NCBI GenBank assembly: GCA_036336695.1
Contig: JAYZFQ010000128.1
Span: 1 to 64,000 of the forward strand
Direction: 5' to 3'
Length of the DNA stretch: 64,000 nt
Origin: GCA-2729515 sp036336695
GTDB lineage: Bacteria; Myxococcota_A; UBA9160; SMWR01
In this document: one piece after another, positions 26,086 to 34,546 of the stretch
How the letters are laid out: every line of letters starts with the position of its first letter
How positions within the stretch are numbered: position 1 is the stretch's first letter
Position numbers and translations under genes: made by a program
The notes under the pieces: generated by a model
The model's input: the letters and a program-made list of their open reading frames with translations, nothing else
What the model was told of the DNA's origin: nothing
Databases searched by the model: none

Positions 26086-26778
26086 ATGCCGCCGCTCATC
26101 GGGATTCCCCCCTGCCTCGATGCGCGCGGACGCTGGAAACCGGGCCGCACCTACCAGTACATCGACACCGCCTACGCGGCCGCGCTGGCCGAAGCCGGCG
26201 CCCTTCCGGTCCACCTGGCCCTCGGGGCCGATCCCGTTGCCCTCGTCTCCCGCCTCGACGGTCTGTTGATCCCGGGCGGCGACGACTTCGCGCCGCCGCA
26301 ACCGCTTCCCCCGAGCATCGCCCTCGACCCGGTACCCGAGGCGCAACTCGCCGCCGACTCGGCGGTGCTCGCAGCGGCCCTGGCGCGCGAACTTCCCGTC
26401 CTCGGGATCTGCTACGGCATGCAATTGCTGGCGCTCGCCCACGGCGGAAGCCTGCATTACCACCTCCCGAGCGATGTGCCCGAGGCCCGGTGCCACCGCC
26501 CCGAGGATCCCGACGCGCGACACCCGGTTCGCGTCGCGCCGGGAACACGCCTGGCGGAATGTCTCGGCACGGATGCCTGCGACGTGAACAGCCGGCACCA
26601 CCAGGGCGTGGCAGACCCGGGACGCCTCCGGGTGAGCGCCACAGCCGACGACGGCGTGGTGGAGGGCGTCGAGGCCCAGGAACACCCCTTCTGCGTCGGG
26701 GTCCAGTGGCACCCGGAAACCCTCGATCGCGACCACCGCGCGCGACTGTTCGGAAGCTTCGTCGCCGCCTGCGCCTAG
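26086..26778 (+). CDS. PuuD-like class I glutamine amidotransferase (peptidase C26)
   Basis: A 230-residue gamma-glutamyl-GABA hydrolase-type protein. GIPPCLD at the start, LLIPGGDDF, GICYGMQLLA with nucleophile C109, DVNSRHHQGV, and GVQWHPE with catalytic His and Glu are all present. Family members hydrolyse gamma-glutamyl amides, for example in putrescine breakdown, but no other puu gene is nearby. Two gamma-glutamylcyclotransferases in the window make a role in gamma-glutamyl turnover plausible, not shown. Confidence 0.85.
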   Translation: MPPLIGIPPCLDARGRWKPGRTYQYIDTAYAAALAEAGALPVHLALGADPVALVSRLDGLLIPGGDDFAPPQPLPPSIALDPVPEAQLAADSAVLAAALARELPVLGICYGMQLLALAHGGSLHYHLPSDVPEARCHRPEDPDARHPVRVAPGTRLAECLGTDACDVNSRHHQGVADPGRLRVSATADDGVVEGVEAQEHPFCVGVQWHPETLDRDHRARLFGSFVAACA

Positions 26779-26839
26779 GCGCCCGGCGACACTGGATCGC
26801 GAAGACCGTTCCCGGCTGCCTGCAGTCGAAACCCGCGGC

Positions 26840-27412
26840 TCAAGCCGGTTGGTGCCGCAAGCCGGGGTCGACGGCGCCCGCCATGGCCCCGGTGTCCAGT
26901 CCGGCTCCCAGGAAGGCGTCCAACGCGGTCGCCGCCGCCCGCGGCTCGGCGAGCACGCGGTCGTAGTCGAGCCACAGCGCGCCGAAGGCCGGTCGCGCCG
27001 CGATCCATTGCTCGAGTTCGACGAGCTGGCGCGCATAGATCTCCGCCAGGCGCCCCGGAGCCGGACCGGGCGGGGCGCGTCCCGCCAGCATCGCCTCCTG
27101 GGAAGCCACCACCTCGGCAAGGTCGCGCCGGATCAGCACGACCCGGTAGTCGCAAATCTCCGGCAGGCTCGGCACGAGCGTGTGGATGACCTTCACCGCG
27201 CGTCCGGTCGCCCGGGGCAACCAGTCGGCGCCTTCGGGAAGCGCCTTGACGGGCTCGAACTCGAAGTAGCCGCGCGGATTGTTCGCATCGGGCCTGCGCA
27301 TCTCGTCCGTCAACACCGGAAACCCACCGGCAGCAAGCATCTGCATGACGAGGGAGGTTCCGGACCGGGGCACTCCGGATACCACGACAACGAAATCGCC
27401 CGACGCGCCCAT
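26840..27412 (-). CDS. Sulfotransferase-family protein
   Basis: A 190-residue P-loop protein. GVPRSGTSLVMQML (residues 13-26) is the 5'-phosphosulfate-binding loop of sulfotransferases that use PAPS; VVLIRRDLAEVVASQ holds the Arg of the 3'-phosphate site, and WLDYDRVLAEPRAAA matches the C-terminal family pattern. It is shorter than typical sulfotransferases (about 250-300), so the acceptor-binding part is reduced. Acceptor unknown. No sulfate-activation gene is in the window. Confidence 0.75.
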   Translation of the reverse strand: MGASGDFVVVVSGVPRSGTSLVMQMLAAGGFPVLTDEMRRPDANNPRGYFEFEPVKALPEGADWLPRATGRAVKVIHTLVPSLPEICDYRVVLIRRDLAEVVASQEAMLAGRAPPGPAPGRLAEIYARQLVELEQWIAARPAFGALWLDYDRVLAEPRAAATALDAFLGAGLDTGAMAGAVDPGLRHQPA

Positions 27413-27509
27413 GGTTGGCGAGCTTATCCGATCCGGCTGCGCGGGAGCCGCCCGTTGCCTGCCGACACCGGGGGGTCACCTCTCCCGGCGCCGAAGCCAC
27501 TCACGAACG

Positions 27510-27740
27510 ATGACGCAGCACGAAGCGCTCCAGTGGATCCAGGCGGTCGAGGGTCAGCTCTACCGCAACAACGAGCACCCGAGCGGCCGCAATGCCTGGG
27601 TCGCCGTCGTACGCACGCCGCGCAACGGCGCAGAGCGCGGAAAACTCATCGTCGCCCTGGGCGGAAGCATGGAGGAGGCGACGACCGCCGCCGCACACCA
27701 GTGGCAGACGCTCTGCAGCGATTGCGGCGCGATCCAGTAG
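27510..27740 (+). CDS. Small hypothetical protein
   Basis: A 76-residue protein that I do not recognise. It reads like a one-domain soluble protein: helix, then VAVVRTPRNGAERGKLIVALGGS, a beta-turn-beta, then a helix and a C-terminal LCSDCGAIQ with two Cys three apart. Codon use looks like that of its neighbours. It precedes the HypE-like gene by 19 bases in the same direction and may share its transcript. ATG 27510 is the best start visible, with no strong ribosome site. Confidence 0.6.
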   Translation: MTQHEALQWIQAVEGQLYRNNEHPSGRNAWVAVVRTPRNGAERGKLIVALGGSMEEATTAAAHQWQTLCSDCGAIQ

Positions 27741-27747
27741 ACCCCGG

Positions 27748-27753
27748 TACGCT
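27748..27753 (+). promoter_or_regulatory. Candidate -10 hexamer TACGCT before the HypE-like gene
   Basis: TACGCT ends 6 bases before the GTG at 27760; TTGCGG at 27722-27727 is a possible -35 with a long 20-base spacer. No ribosome site is visible before the GTG. Confidence 0.3.
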
Positions 27754-27759
27754 GGCGCC

Positions 27760-28752
27760 GTGGCGCGCGCCCTGCCCTCCGGAAAGCTCCCGGCTGCGCT
27801 TCTCGCCGAACTCCTGGCGACCCGCGCGCCGGAACCTCCCGAACTGAGACTCGGCCCGCAACCGGGAGAAGACGCGTGCGCCATCGACGTCTCCTCGGGC
27901 ACGCTGGTCGTCGCCGCGGACCCGATCACACTCACCGGCCAGGGCATCGGCAGCCATGCCGTCGTCATCAACGCGAACGACGTCGCCGTCACGGGGACGC
28001 GGCCGCGCTGGTTCCTCGCGACGCTGCTCCTGCCCGAGGGAAGCAGTCCGGAAACGGCGCGTCAGATTTTCAACGAAATGCACGCAGCGCTCGCCGACTA
28101 CGGCGCGACGCTGGTCGGCGGACATACGGAAGTGACCCCCGCGGTGCGCCAACCCGTCATCGCCGGACAGATGCTCGGCCTCGCCGAACCGGGCTGCATC
28201 GTGCGGACCGGCGGAGTGCGACCCGGGGACGTCATCGTCCAGGCGGGCCCGGCCCCGGTCGAAGGCGCCGCTGTGTTCGCCGCGGAGGCGGGCGATCGCC
28301 TGGGGACCGTAGATCCCGCGGAACGACGCCGCGCGGAAACCGCGCTCCGGGAACCGGGAATTTCCGTCGTCGAACCGGCGCTGCTCGCGACCGAGTGTGG
28401 CGCCACGGCCCTCCACGATCCGACCGAGGGCGGCTTGGCGGCGGGTCTCAGCGAACTCGCGGACGCATCGAACGTGAAGCTGCGCGTCGATGCCGACGCC
28501 GTGCTCTGGTACGCCCCGGGACTGGCCCTCTGCGACGCGCTCGGTGCCGACCCCTGGCGCACATTGGCCTCCGGTGCGCTGCTGGCCGCGTTTCCCGAAG
28601 ACACGGCCGCGACCGCCTGCACGAAACTCTCGGATGCAGGCACGCCGGCGCGCCCGATCGGCCGCGCCGAAGCGGGCAACGGCGTGTTCCTCCTCGACGG
28701 ATCCGAGGTCACCCCGCCGGAGCGGGACGAAGTGGCACGCCTGCTCGCGTAA
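27760..28752 (+). CDS. AIR synthase-like protein, HypE-related
   Basis: A 330-residue protein of the PurM/HypE/SelD fold family, with both halves: an N-half (VVINANDVAVTGTRPRWFLATLLLPEG, GGHTEVTPAV) and a C-half (ATALHDPTEGGLAAGLSELAD). It binds ATP through the DxxxTGG-type sites (GPQPGEDACAI). True HypE ends in a Cys-bearing PRIC tail that accepts carbamoyl; here the C-terminus is PPERDEVARLLA with no Cys. It also lacks the SelD Sec/Cys-Lys motif. No hydrogenase gene is near. Start is GTG 27760. Confidence 0.75.
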   Translation: MARALPSGKLPAALLAELLATRAPEPPELRLGPQPGEDACAIDVSSGTLVVAADPITLTGQGIGSHAVVINANDVAVTGTRPRWFLATLLLPEGSSPETARQIFNEMHAALADYGATLVGGHTEVTPAVRQPVIAGQMLGLAEPGCIVRTGGVRPGDVIVQAGPAPVEGAAVFAAEAGDRLGTVDPAERRRAETALREPGISVVEPALLATECGATALHDPTEGGLAAGLSELADASNVKLRVDADAVLWYAPGLALCDALGADPWRTLASGALLAAFPEDTAATACTKLSDAGTPARPIGRAEAGNGVFLLDGSEVTPPERDEVARLLA

Positions 28753-28763
28753 CCCCCGACGTC

Positions 28764-29210
28764 TCAATCCAGGAAGCGCTGCCGTTCCCCCGCGTCCGGC
28801 ACGCGGCAGACGTCGCGCTTTCCGAAAATCCCGTAACGCAGACGGGCGAAGATGCGGTAGAAGAAATCCGCCACGGGCAGGGGGAGTGCGCCCAGGAAGC
28901 CCGCCCACCACGGCGTCCGCGGCAATTCCCGGCAGATCGCCACCACCGCAGCGGTGCGCAGCAGGACCCGTTCGCGCCCCGCGTGCACCTCGACATACAC
29001 GAGGCTGTCGAGCCCCCCAGGAATCTCGGGGTGACGCGCCCGCAAACGACGCGCGGTATCCCCCTGGAGCGGCGCGAACTGCAGGCGCTCGTCGCGATCG
29101 TGCTCGAGGAGCCACTGCACGGCCGTCTCGCAGAAACCGCACACGCCATCGAAGAGGACCAGTCTCTCGAAATCGGGAGAGACGTCATGCGGAACCCGGA
29201 CGTCGCTCAT
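28764..29210 (-). CDS. DCC1-family thiol-disulfide oxidoreductase-like protein
   Basis: A 148-residue DUF393-type protein. FDGVCGFC gives a CxxC pair, C24 and C27, in the FDGxCxxC signature of the family, predicted to have a thioredoxin-like fold. A hydrophobic stretch around residues 95-120 (TPWWAGFLGALPLPVADFFYRIFARLRYG) is also typical. Role unknown; a thiol redox role is inferred from the motif. Its ATG is well placed, and it is followed downstream on the same strand by nothing close, since the convergent HypE-like gene ends 11 bases away. Confidence 0.8.
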   Translation of the reverse strand: MSDVRVPHDVSPDFERLVLFDGVCGFCETAVQWLLEHDRDERLQFAPLQGDTARRLRARHPEIPGGLDSLVYVEVHAGRERVLLRTAAVVAICRELPRTPWWAGFLGALPLPVADFFYRIFARLRYGIFGKRDVCRVPDAGERQRFLD

Positions 29211-29219
29211 GGCCCGAGT

Positions 29220-31931
29220 CTAACGCGACGCGGAGCCTCCGACTGCCGGGTCCTGCCCCGGGCCGCGCCACGCCAGGAGCGCGGGCAAAAGCACGAGGTT
29301 CGCCAGCAGGACGAAGAAGACACCGATCAACAACAACGCGCCGAGGGTTCCGAAACCCACGTGGTTCGACAGGGCCAGCGTGCCGAAACTCGCCATCGTC
29401 GTGAGCGCGCTGAAGAAGACCGCCTGGGCCGTGCTCGTCTCCAGCAGCTCGCGTTCGGGCGCTTCGGCGTGCCCGACGACTTCCACGGTGACCCGATGCC
29501 GATGGACCAGGTGGATGCCGCTGTCGACACCGATGCCCAGCAGCAGGGGAAGCACGATGATGTTGGCGAAGTTGAACGGAATGCCGAGCACCGCCGCGCT
29601 TCCAGCGGTCAACAGCAGCGCGAGTCCCAGCGGCACGAGGACGAGGGCCATGTCGCCCAGACGCCGCCAGAGAGCGAAGAGCAGCAATGCCACGGCCGCC
29701 AGCGCCAGCGCGAGTGCCTCCTGAAACGAACGCACGACGGCGCGGCCGAACTCCAGGATGGTGACCGCGCTGCCGGTGGCTCCCGGCGCAACCTGCTTTA
29801 CCGTATCGACGAAGCGCGCGTGGACGACGTTGTCGGACAGGTCGACACTCGACAAGACCTCGACCCGGGCGCGACCGTCGGGGGCGAGCATCCGACTCGA
29901 CAGCGTCGCCGGCAGCGTCTCGAGAGACACGGGCGAAGGATCCGTGGCGACCCAGAGCGTTTCGAGTTGTCCGGGAAGCGCGCCGGTCAGGCTCCGCTCG
30001 AAGGCGGCGAGTTCCGCGCGCTGGCTCTCCTTTTCCTCGAGCCGCTCCAACCGCGCCAGGAAGCGGGCCAGGTAACGCGCCGCCCGGCGCGCGCTCTGGG
30101 CGCGGACGGGGTCGTTGTCTCCGAGCCAGGGAGCGCGGAGCGAAGTGAGCAGCGCCCGCAGCGTGGCGATCTGGTTCGCGAGGGGCGCTGCCGCCCGCTC
30201 TTCCCGCTGGGCCGGCGGTTCGGGCACGAAGTAACCGAGATCGGCGAGCAGTTCGAGCTTCTCCTCCTGGCCCTCGGGCACGTAGTCGGCAAGGGTCACC
30301 GCCCGCTCCACGACGTCCAGCGCCCGCAGCGACTCCGCGATTTCCTGTGCCGTCGCGATGTCCTCCGCCATCACGTCGACGGTCCAGGGCGGCGTCTCGC
30401 TCTCCGCCAGGAGGGCATTGAACGTCCGGACGGACTCCGTGTCCGGGTCCCGCATTTCCGCCACGTTGTGGTTGAAGCGCAGCGTGGGGAGCGCAGCCAA
30501 CGCAGCGAGTCCGAGTGCGAGCGACACCCAGCGCACGCTCCGCGGGTGATGCGCGGCCGCAGTCACGACGAGCCGCTCGAACCAACGGACTCCGGGCCAG
30601 GCGCTCCCCGGCTCGCCGCCCTTCCAGACCGACAACAACGCGGGCAGGACGGTCAAGGTACAAAACAGGCTGATCAACATGCCGGTGCCCGCGATCAGAC
30701 CCAACTCACCCACCGCTTTGTAGTCGGTGGGAATGAAGACGAAGAAGCTCATCGCAGTCGTCAGCGCGCACAGCACCAGGGACCCGCCGACGTCCCGGGT
30801 CGTTTCCGCCAGCGCTTCGCGATGGGCGAGTTCCCGGCGCACGAGCTCGGCGTACCGCATCGCGAAGTGGATCCCGAAGTCGACGCCCAATCCGATGATC
30901 AGGATCGCGAAGCAGATCGAGAGCAAGTTGACGTGGCCCACCGCCAGCGCTGCGAAGCCCGTGGTCCACGCAAGACTCACCAGCAGCGTGATGAGCACCG
31001 CGAGCACCAGGTGCGTCCGGCGCAGCGCCACCCCCAGGACGATCGCGACCAGTACCAGGGAGCCGCCGATGGCGAGGAACGCCCCGCGAGCCACACCGAG
31101 CATTTCCTCGGTATTGAGCGCAACGTTTCCGGTGAGGCGAACCGTGATGCCGTTCTCGGGCACGAGGCCGAGTTCTCGCGCGGTCTCGCGAACCGACTGG
31201 ATCACCTGGTAGCCCGGCAGGATGTGGTCGAAATCGAAGACGGGCTGCAACACCACGACCCGACGCGCGGTATCGCCCGGGAGCGGGCGGCGCAGGATCA
31301 TTTCCGTCCACGAAATGGGCCGGGCGTTCCCATCCAGTACGGCCTGGACGGCGCTGGACAGGGAATCGAAGATGACACTCAGGTCGACGGCAACCTCGGG
31401 GTGACTCCGCGACTGTGCGATGCCGTCCTGGAGCATCGAGGCCATGCTCTCCAGGCTGCTGTCCTGGGCCACGGCTGCCAGCAGCGGCTGCACGCTCGCA
31501 AGCTGGTCCGTGAGGTCTTCGACGGACTCGACGTCGAGATACAGCAGCGCGTTGCGCTCGAAGAACGGGTCGCCTCCCGGCACGTACACGTCCCGGTAGC
31601 GCTCGGGTTCCTCTGCGAGCCGGTCGGCCAGGGTCCGAGCCGCATCACGCGCTTCTGCGGCGGTCTCCGCATCGATCACGACGAGGAGCGCTTCGTCGAG
31701 GATCGGAAAGACTTCGGCAAACTCGTGGTAGTGCTTCCAGAACGGCAGGTCGTCGGACAGGATCGCGGTGTGGTGCGTATTGACGCCCAGCGTAAGGACC
31801 GCGTAGGCGATCACGGCGAGGGTCACCGCCCCGATCGCGGCGAGCACCGCGCCGGCGCGGCGCTGCACGGCGTCCACCCACGCGACGAGGAAGCGACTCC
31901 GGCTGCCTTGCATGGAAACGGGGTTCCTCAC
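29220..31931 (-). CDS. hpnN: HpnN-like RND/MMPL-family exporter
   Basis: A protein of about 900 residues with two RND halves, each with a helix, a large periplasmic domain and five more helices. Conserved core text includes LLSICFAILIIGLGVDFGIHFAMRYAEL and FIPTDYKAVGELGLIAGTGMLISLFCTLTVLPALL in the first half, and FANIIVLPLLLGIGVDSGIHLVHRH in the second; the paired Asp/His residues are used for proton coupling. The architecture is that of the hopanoid-associated RND transporter that moves lipids to the outer membrane. No hopanoid synthesis gene is in the window, so the symbol is tentative. A second in-frame ATG at 31913 is an alternative start. Confidence 0.72.
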   Translation of the reverse strand: MRNPVSMQGSRSRFLVAWVDAVQRRAGAVLAAIGAVTLAVIAYAVLTLGVNTHHTAILSDDLPFWKHYHEFAEVFPILDEALLVVIDAETAAEARDAARTLADRLAEEPERYRDVYVPGGDPFFERNALLYLDVESVEDLTDQLASVQPLLAAVAQDSSLESMASMLQDGIAQSRSHPEVAVDLSVIFDSLSSAVQAVLDGNARPISWTEMILRRPLPGDTARRVVVLQPVFDFDHILPGYQVIQSVRETARELGLVPENGITVRLTGNVALNTEEMLGVARGAFLAIGGSLVLVAIVLGVALRRTHLVLAVLITLLVSLAWTTGFAALAVGHVNLLSICFAILIIGLGVDFGIHFAMRYAELVRRELAHREALAETTRDVGGSLVLCALTTAMSFFVFIPTDYKAVGELGLIAGTGMLISLFCTLTVLPALLSVWKGGEPGSAWPGVRWFERLVVTAAAHHPRSVRWVSLALGLAALAALPTLRFNHNVAEMRDPDTESVRTFNALLAESETPPWTVDVMAEDIATAQEIAESLRALDVVERAVTLADYVPEGQEEKLELLADLGYFVPEPPAQREERAAAPLANQIATLRALLTSLRAPWLGDNDPVRAQSARRAARYLARFLARLERLEEKESQRAELAAFERSLTGALPGQLETLWVATDPSPVSLETLPATLSSRMLAPDGRARVEVLSSVDLSDNVVHARFVDTVKQVAPGATGSAVTILEFGRAVVRSFQEALALALAAVALLLFALWRRLGDMALVLVPLGLALLLTAGSAAVLGIPFNFANIIVLPLLLGIGVDSGIHLVHRHRVTVEVVGHAEAPERELLETSTAQAVFFSALTTMASFGTLALSNHVGFGTLGALLLIGVFFVLLANLVLLPALLAWRGPGQDPAVGGSASR

Positions 31932-31970
31932 CGGCTACGGCGCGAAGGAATAGCAGATCCGCGGCACCCT

Positions 31971-32684
31971 TCAGGCGGCCGCGAGCTGCGCGAAGCGACG
32001 CAGCAATGCCGGACCTTGCGGACTCTCCTCCACGCCACTTTCGAGGCGTGCGGGGTCGATCCCCTCCGCGCGCAGGATCTCCCGGCGCGCCACGAGATAG
32101 GCCCGCATCACCTCGGCGTCGAACTCCGGGTGGAACTGGACGCCCCAGGCGCGCTCGCCCACGGCGAAGGCGTGGTTCGCGTCCAGGTCGCTCTCGGCCA
32201 GGCGGCGCGCGCCGGGGGGCAGCGACACGACGGATTCCACGTGGGTCGCCTGGACACGCAGGGGCGCGTCGAACCCGGCGAGGAGCGGATCGGCCTGGGC
32301 CTCCGGGAGGAGCCGCAGCCGAACGGTGCCCATCTCGCGACCGTTCGGGTTGGGCGCCACCACGCCCCCGAGCGCCTGGGCGAGGAGTTGGTGCCCATAG
32401 CAGACGCCCAGCACCGGCGTGCTGGCCTCCACCGCGGCCCGCAGCCAGGCCCCGGCCGCCTCGCTCCACGGCGCGCGCGCGCTCACCATCGCGCTTGATC
32501 CCGTCACGACGACCCCGGCCGGGCGGTCGGGCGGCGGCGGCGCCTCGCCCGCATGCGCCGCCACCACCTTTACCCGCTCCCGCGCGACGCCGAGCCCCGC
32601 CAGGAACCAGTCTTCGTAGTCTCCCCGGCGCGCGAGGAGTTCGGGCAGTGTCGTCCCGGTCTTGAGAATGACGAACTCAGTCAC
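31971..32684 (-). CDS. GMP synthase-like class I glutamine amidotransferase
   Basis: A 237-residue GATase1 protein: VVVTGSSAMVSARAPW, LGVCYGHQLLAQALGG with nucleophile C95, and GVQFHPEFD with catalytic H185 and E187. The triad is complete. It resembles YfeJ-type free-standing amidotransferases; its acceptor substrate is unknown. Start GTG 32684 overlaps the last 8 bases of the upstream SDR gene, which suggests an operon. Open frame continues upstream to 32801 but that part lies inside the SDR gene. Confidence 0.82.
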   Translation of the reverse strand: MTEFVILKTGTTLPELLARRGDYEDWFLAGLGVARERVKVVAAHAGEAPPPPDRPAGVVVTGSSAMVSARAPWSEAAGAWLRAAVEASTPVLGVCYGHQLLAQALGGVVAPNPNGREMGTVRLRLLPEAQADPLLAGFDAPLRVQATHVESVVSLPPGARRLAESDLDANHAFAVGERAWGVQFHPEFDAEVMRAYLVARREILRAEGIDPARLESGVEESPQGPALLRRFAQLAAA

Positions 32685-33513
32685 GCCCCACCCCGGAGAC
32701 GGTTCCGGCCGGGCAGACCACAGAGACCTCGAAGCCGCCGTCCGCACTCCGGAGCCAGGCCCCGGCCGCGAGGGTTCCCCCGTCGACGGGGAGCGTGGCA
32801 CCCGTGACGAAGCCCGCGAGATCCGAAGCCAGGAAGATCACCGCTCCCGCCACATCGTCCGGGCTCCCGGGCCGGGGCAGCGGCGTGCGGCCCTCTCCGA
32901 GCGGACCGGTTCCCGGGGTGGGGATCATGTCGGGGGCCACGCAGTTGACGCGAATGTGCCGGTCGGCGAGTTCCAGGGCCAGGCTCTTGGTGAGACTCGC
33001 AACGCCCGCCTTCATGGCCGAGTACACCGCGAAACCCGGACCCGCCCGGTGCGCTTCGACCGACGTCACGTTCACGATCGCGCCGCCACGATCGGGAAAC
33101 AGGGGCAGGAAGGCCCGGATGCAGTGCGTCACGCTCGTGAAGTTCTCGTGGACCAGCGCCTCCTGGGCGTTGGGCGACAGGGAGAGAAAATCCGCCTGGA
33201 AGGTGCCCCCCGCGTTGTTCACCAACACATCCACACGGCCGAAGACCGGCGCGACTTCGGCCGCGAAAGCGGCCACGCCCTCTCCGTCCCGCACGTCGAG
33301 CTCCCGGGAAACGACACGGCGACCCGTGGCTTCGACAGCCCGCGAAACCGCCGACAGACCCGCGGCGTCCCGGTCGCACAGGGCCAGGTCCGCGCCGAAG
33401 CGCGCGCATCCCTCGGCCACCGCGCGCCCGATTCCCGCGGCGGCGCCCGTCACGACCACCACGCGGCCGTCCAGCCTCGCTTGCTCCGGGTCCAATGCCA
33501 TCGCGCCGTCCAT
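32677..33513 (-). CDS. Short-chain dehydrogenase/reductase
   Basis: A 278-residue SDR: VVVTGAAAGIGRAVAEG is the TGxxxGxG nucleotide motif, LVNNAGG follows, and the catalytic set is in VNVTSVEAHRAGPGFAVYSAMKAG (Ser, YxxxK). The C-terminal 30 residues (after LPVDGGTLAAGAW) extend past the usual end and read SADGGFEVSVVCPAGTVSGVGRD. Substrate unknown. An ATG at 33501 is an alternative start. It shares a divergent promoter region with the LLM oxidoreductase gene. Confidence 0.85.
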   Translation of the reverse strand: MDGAMALDPEQARLDGRVVVVTGAAAGIGRAVAEGCARFGADLALCDRDAAGLSAVSRAVEATGRRVVSRELDVRDGEGVAAFAAEVAPVFGRVDVLVNNAGGTFQADFLSLSPNAQEALVHENFTSVTHCIRAFLPLFPDRGGAIVNVTSVEAHRAGPGFAVYSAMKAGVASLTKSLALELADRHIRVNCVAPDMIPTPGTGPLGEGRTPLPRPGSPDDVAGAVIFLASDLAGFVTGATLPVDGGTLAAGAWLRSADGGFEVSVVCPAGTVSGVGRD

Positions 33514-33546
33514 TCAATCGCGAAGCGGGTCGCGACACAACCGGTG

Positions 33547-33552
33547 TAGAAT
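33547..33552 (+). promoter_or_regulatory. Candidate -10 hexamer TAGAAT for the LLM gene
   Basis: TAGAAT lies 40 bases before the ATG at 33593, which has its own GGGAGG ribosome site. No clear -35 is visible 16-19 bases upstream. Confidence 0.4.
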
Positions 33553-33592
33553 CGGGCGCGGCCGGATGGGCCCGACGAAAACGGGAGGCGAC

Positions 33593-34531
33593 ATGGCGAG
33601 AGCGGCGCGGTTCGGCGTCACGCTTCCCCAGATCAAGCGCAGCTGGTCCGAGGCGAAAGCCGCTGCCGTCGAGTTCGACCGCCTGGGCTTCGACTCGGTC
33701 TGGGTCTGCGATCACCTCTACGGCGTCCCGATGCCGAGCCTCCCCATCCTCGAGGCATGGACGCAACTCGCCGCCGTGGGGGCGGTCACGGAACGCGTGG
33801 GCCTCGGAACACTCGTGACACCCCCCTTTTTCCGCCATCCGTCGGTCCTGGCCCAGCAGATCGCCACCCTGGACCAGATTTCCGGCGGGCGGGCGACGCC
33901 CGGCTTCGGTGCGGGCTGGTTCGAACCCGAGTTCACGAGCCTGGGTCTGCCCTTTCCGAAGCTCCCCGAGCGGCTCGAAGCCCTGGACGAGAGCCTCGCG
34001 ATCCTGAAATCGCTCTGGACCGAGGAAACCACCACCTTCGAGGGCCGGCACTTCACACTCCGCGACGCCCGCTGCGAACCCAAGCCGGTTCGCCCGCCTC
34101 CGATCCTGGTCGGCGGGGGCGGCGAGCGCGTCCTCATGGGCATCGCGGCGCGTCACGCCGACGTTTGGAACAACATGGCCGTCTTCCAGCCCCAGCTCGC
34201 CCACAAGGTCGAAGCGCTGCAACGCCGGTGCGACGAAGTCGGGCGGGACTTCGACAGCATCGAGATCTCCCAGCAGTGCGTGGTGGTGATCGCCGAAGAC
34301 GAGACGACGGCTCGCGCCCACCTCGAGAAGGCGAAGAAGATCTACGGCGGCCACATGGGCGCAAGTCTCGAGGAGCACGGGATCTGGGGTGCACCCGAGC
34401 AGGTGATCGAGCGCATCGAGCGCCACCGCGCCCTGGGCTGCAGCTTCTTTCCCGTCGAGTTCTTCGGCCGGGACACCCGCGAACCGGCCCGGATCTTCGC
34501 CGAGGCCGTGATGCCCGCCTTCCGCGACTAG
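33593..34531 (+). CDS. LLM-class (F420-type) flavin-dependent oxidoreductase
   Basis: A 312-residue luciferase-like TIM-barrel protein. The N-terminus FGVTLPQIKRSWSEAK, AVEFDRLGFDSVWVCDHL, VGLGTLVTPPFFRHPSVLAQQIATLDQISGGRATPGFGAGW and PILVGGGGERVL are typical of the F420-dependent class. Whether the cofactor is F420 or FMN cannot be decided here; no F420 biosynthesis gene is in the window. GGGAGG precedes the ATG by 4-5 bases. Divergent from the SDR at 33513. Confidence 0.82.
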   Translation: MARAARFGVTLPQIKRSWSEAKAAAVEFDRLGFDSVWVCDHLYGVPMPSLPILEAWTQLAAVGAVTERVGLGTLVTPPFFRHPSVLAQQIATLDQISGGRATPGFGAGWFEPEFTSLGLPFPKLPERLEALDESLAILKSLWTEETTTFEGRHFTLRDARCEPKPVRPPPILVGGGGERVLMGIAARHADVWNNMAVFQPQLAHKVEALQRRCDEVGRDFDSIEISQQCVVVIAEDETTARAHLEKAKKIYGGHMGASLEEHGIWGAPEQVIERIERHRALGCSFFPVEFFGRDTREPARIFAEAVMPAFRD

Positions 34532-34546
34532 GCCCGGACGCCCGGG

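Noticed and set aside
27760..28752. Call as SelD (selenophosphate synthetase)
   Set aside because: No Cys/Sec-Lys active-site loop and no selenium genes nearby; the closer resemblance is to HypE-like AIR synthases.
27876..32498. A 1540-residue + frame opposite the HpnN-like gene
   Set aside because: Same reason: it overlaps a clear RND transporter in antisense, and its composition is that of a shadow frame.
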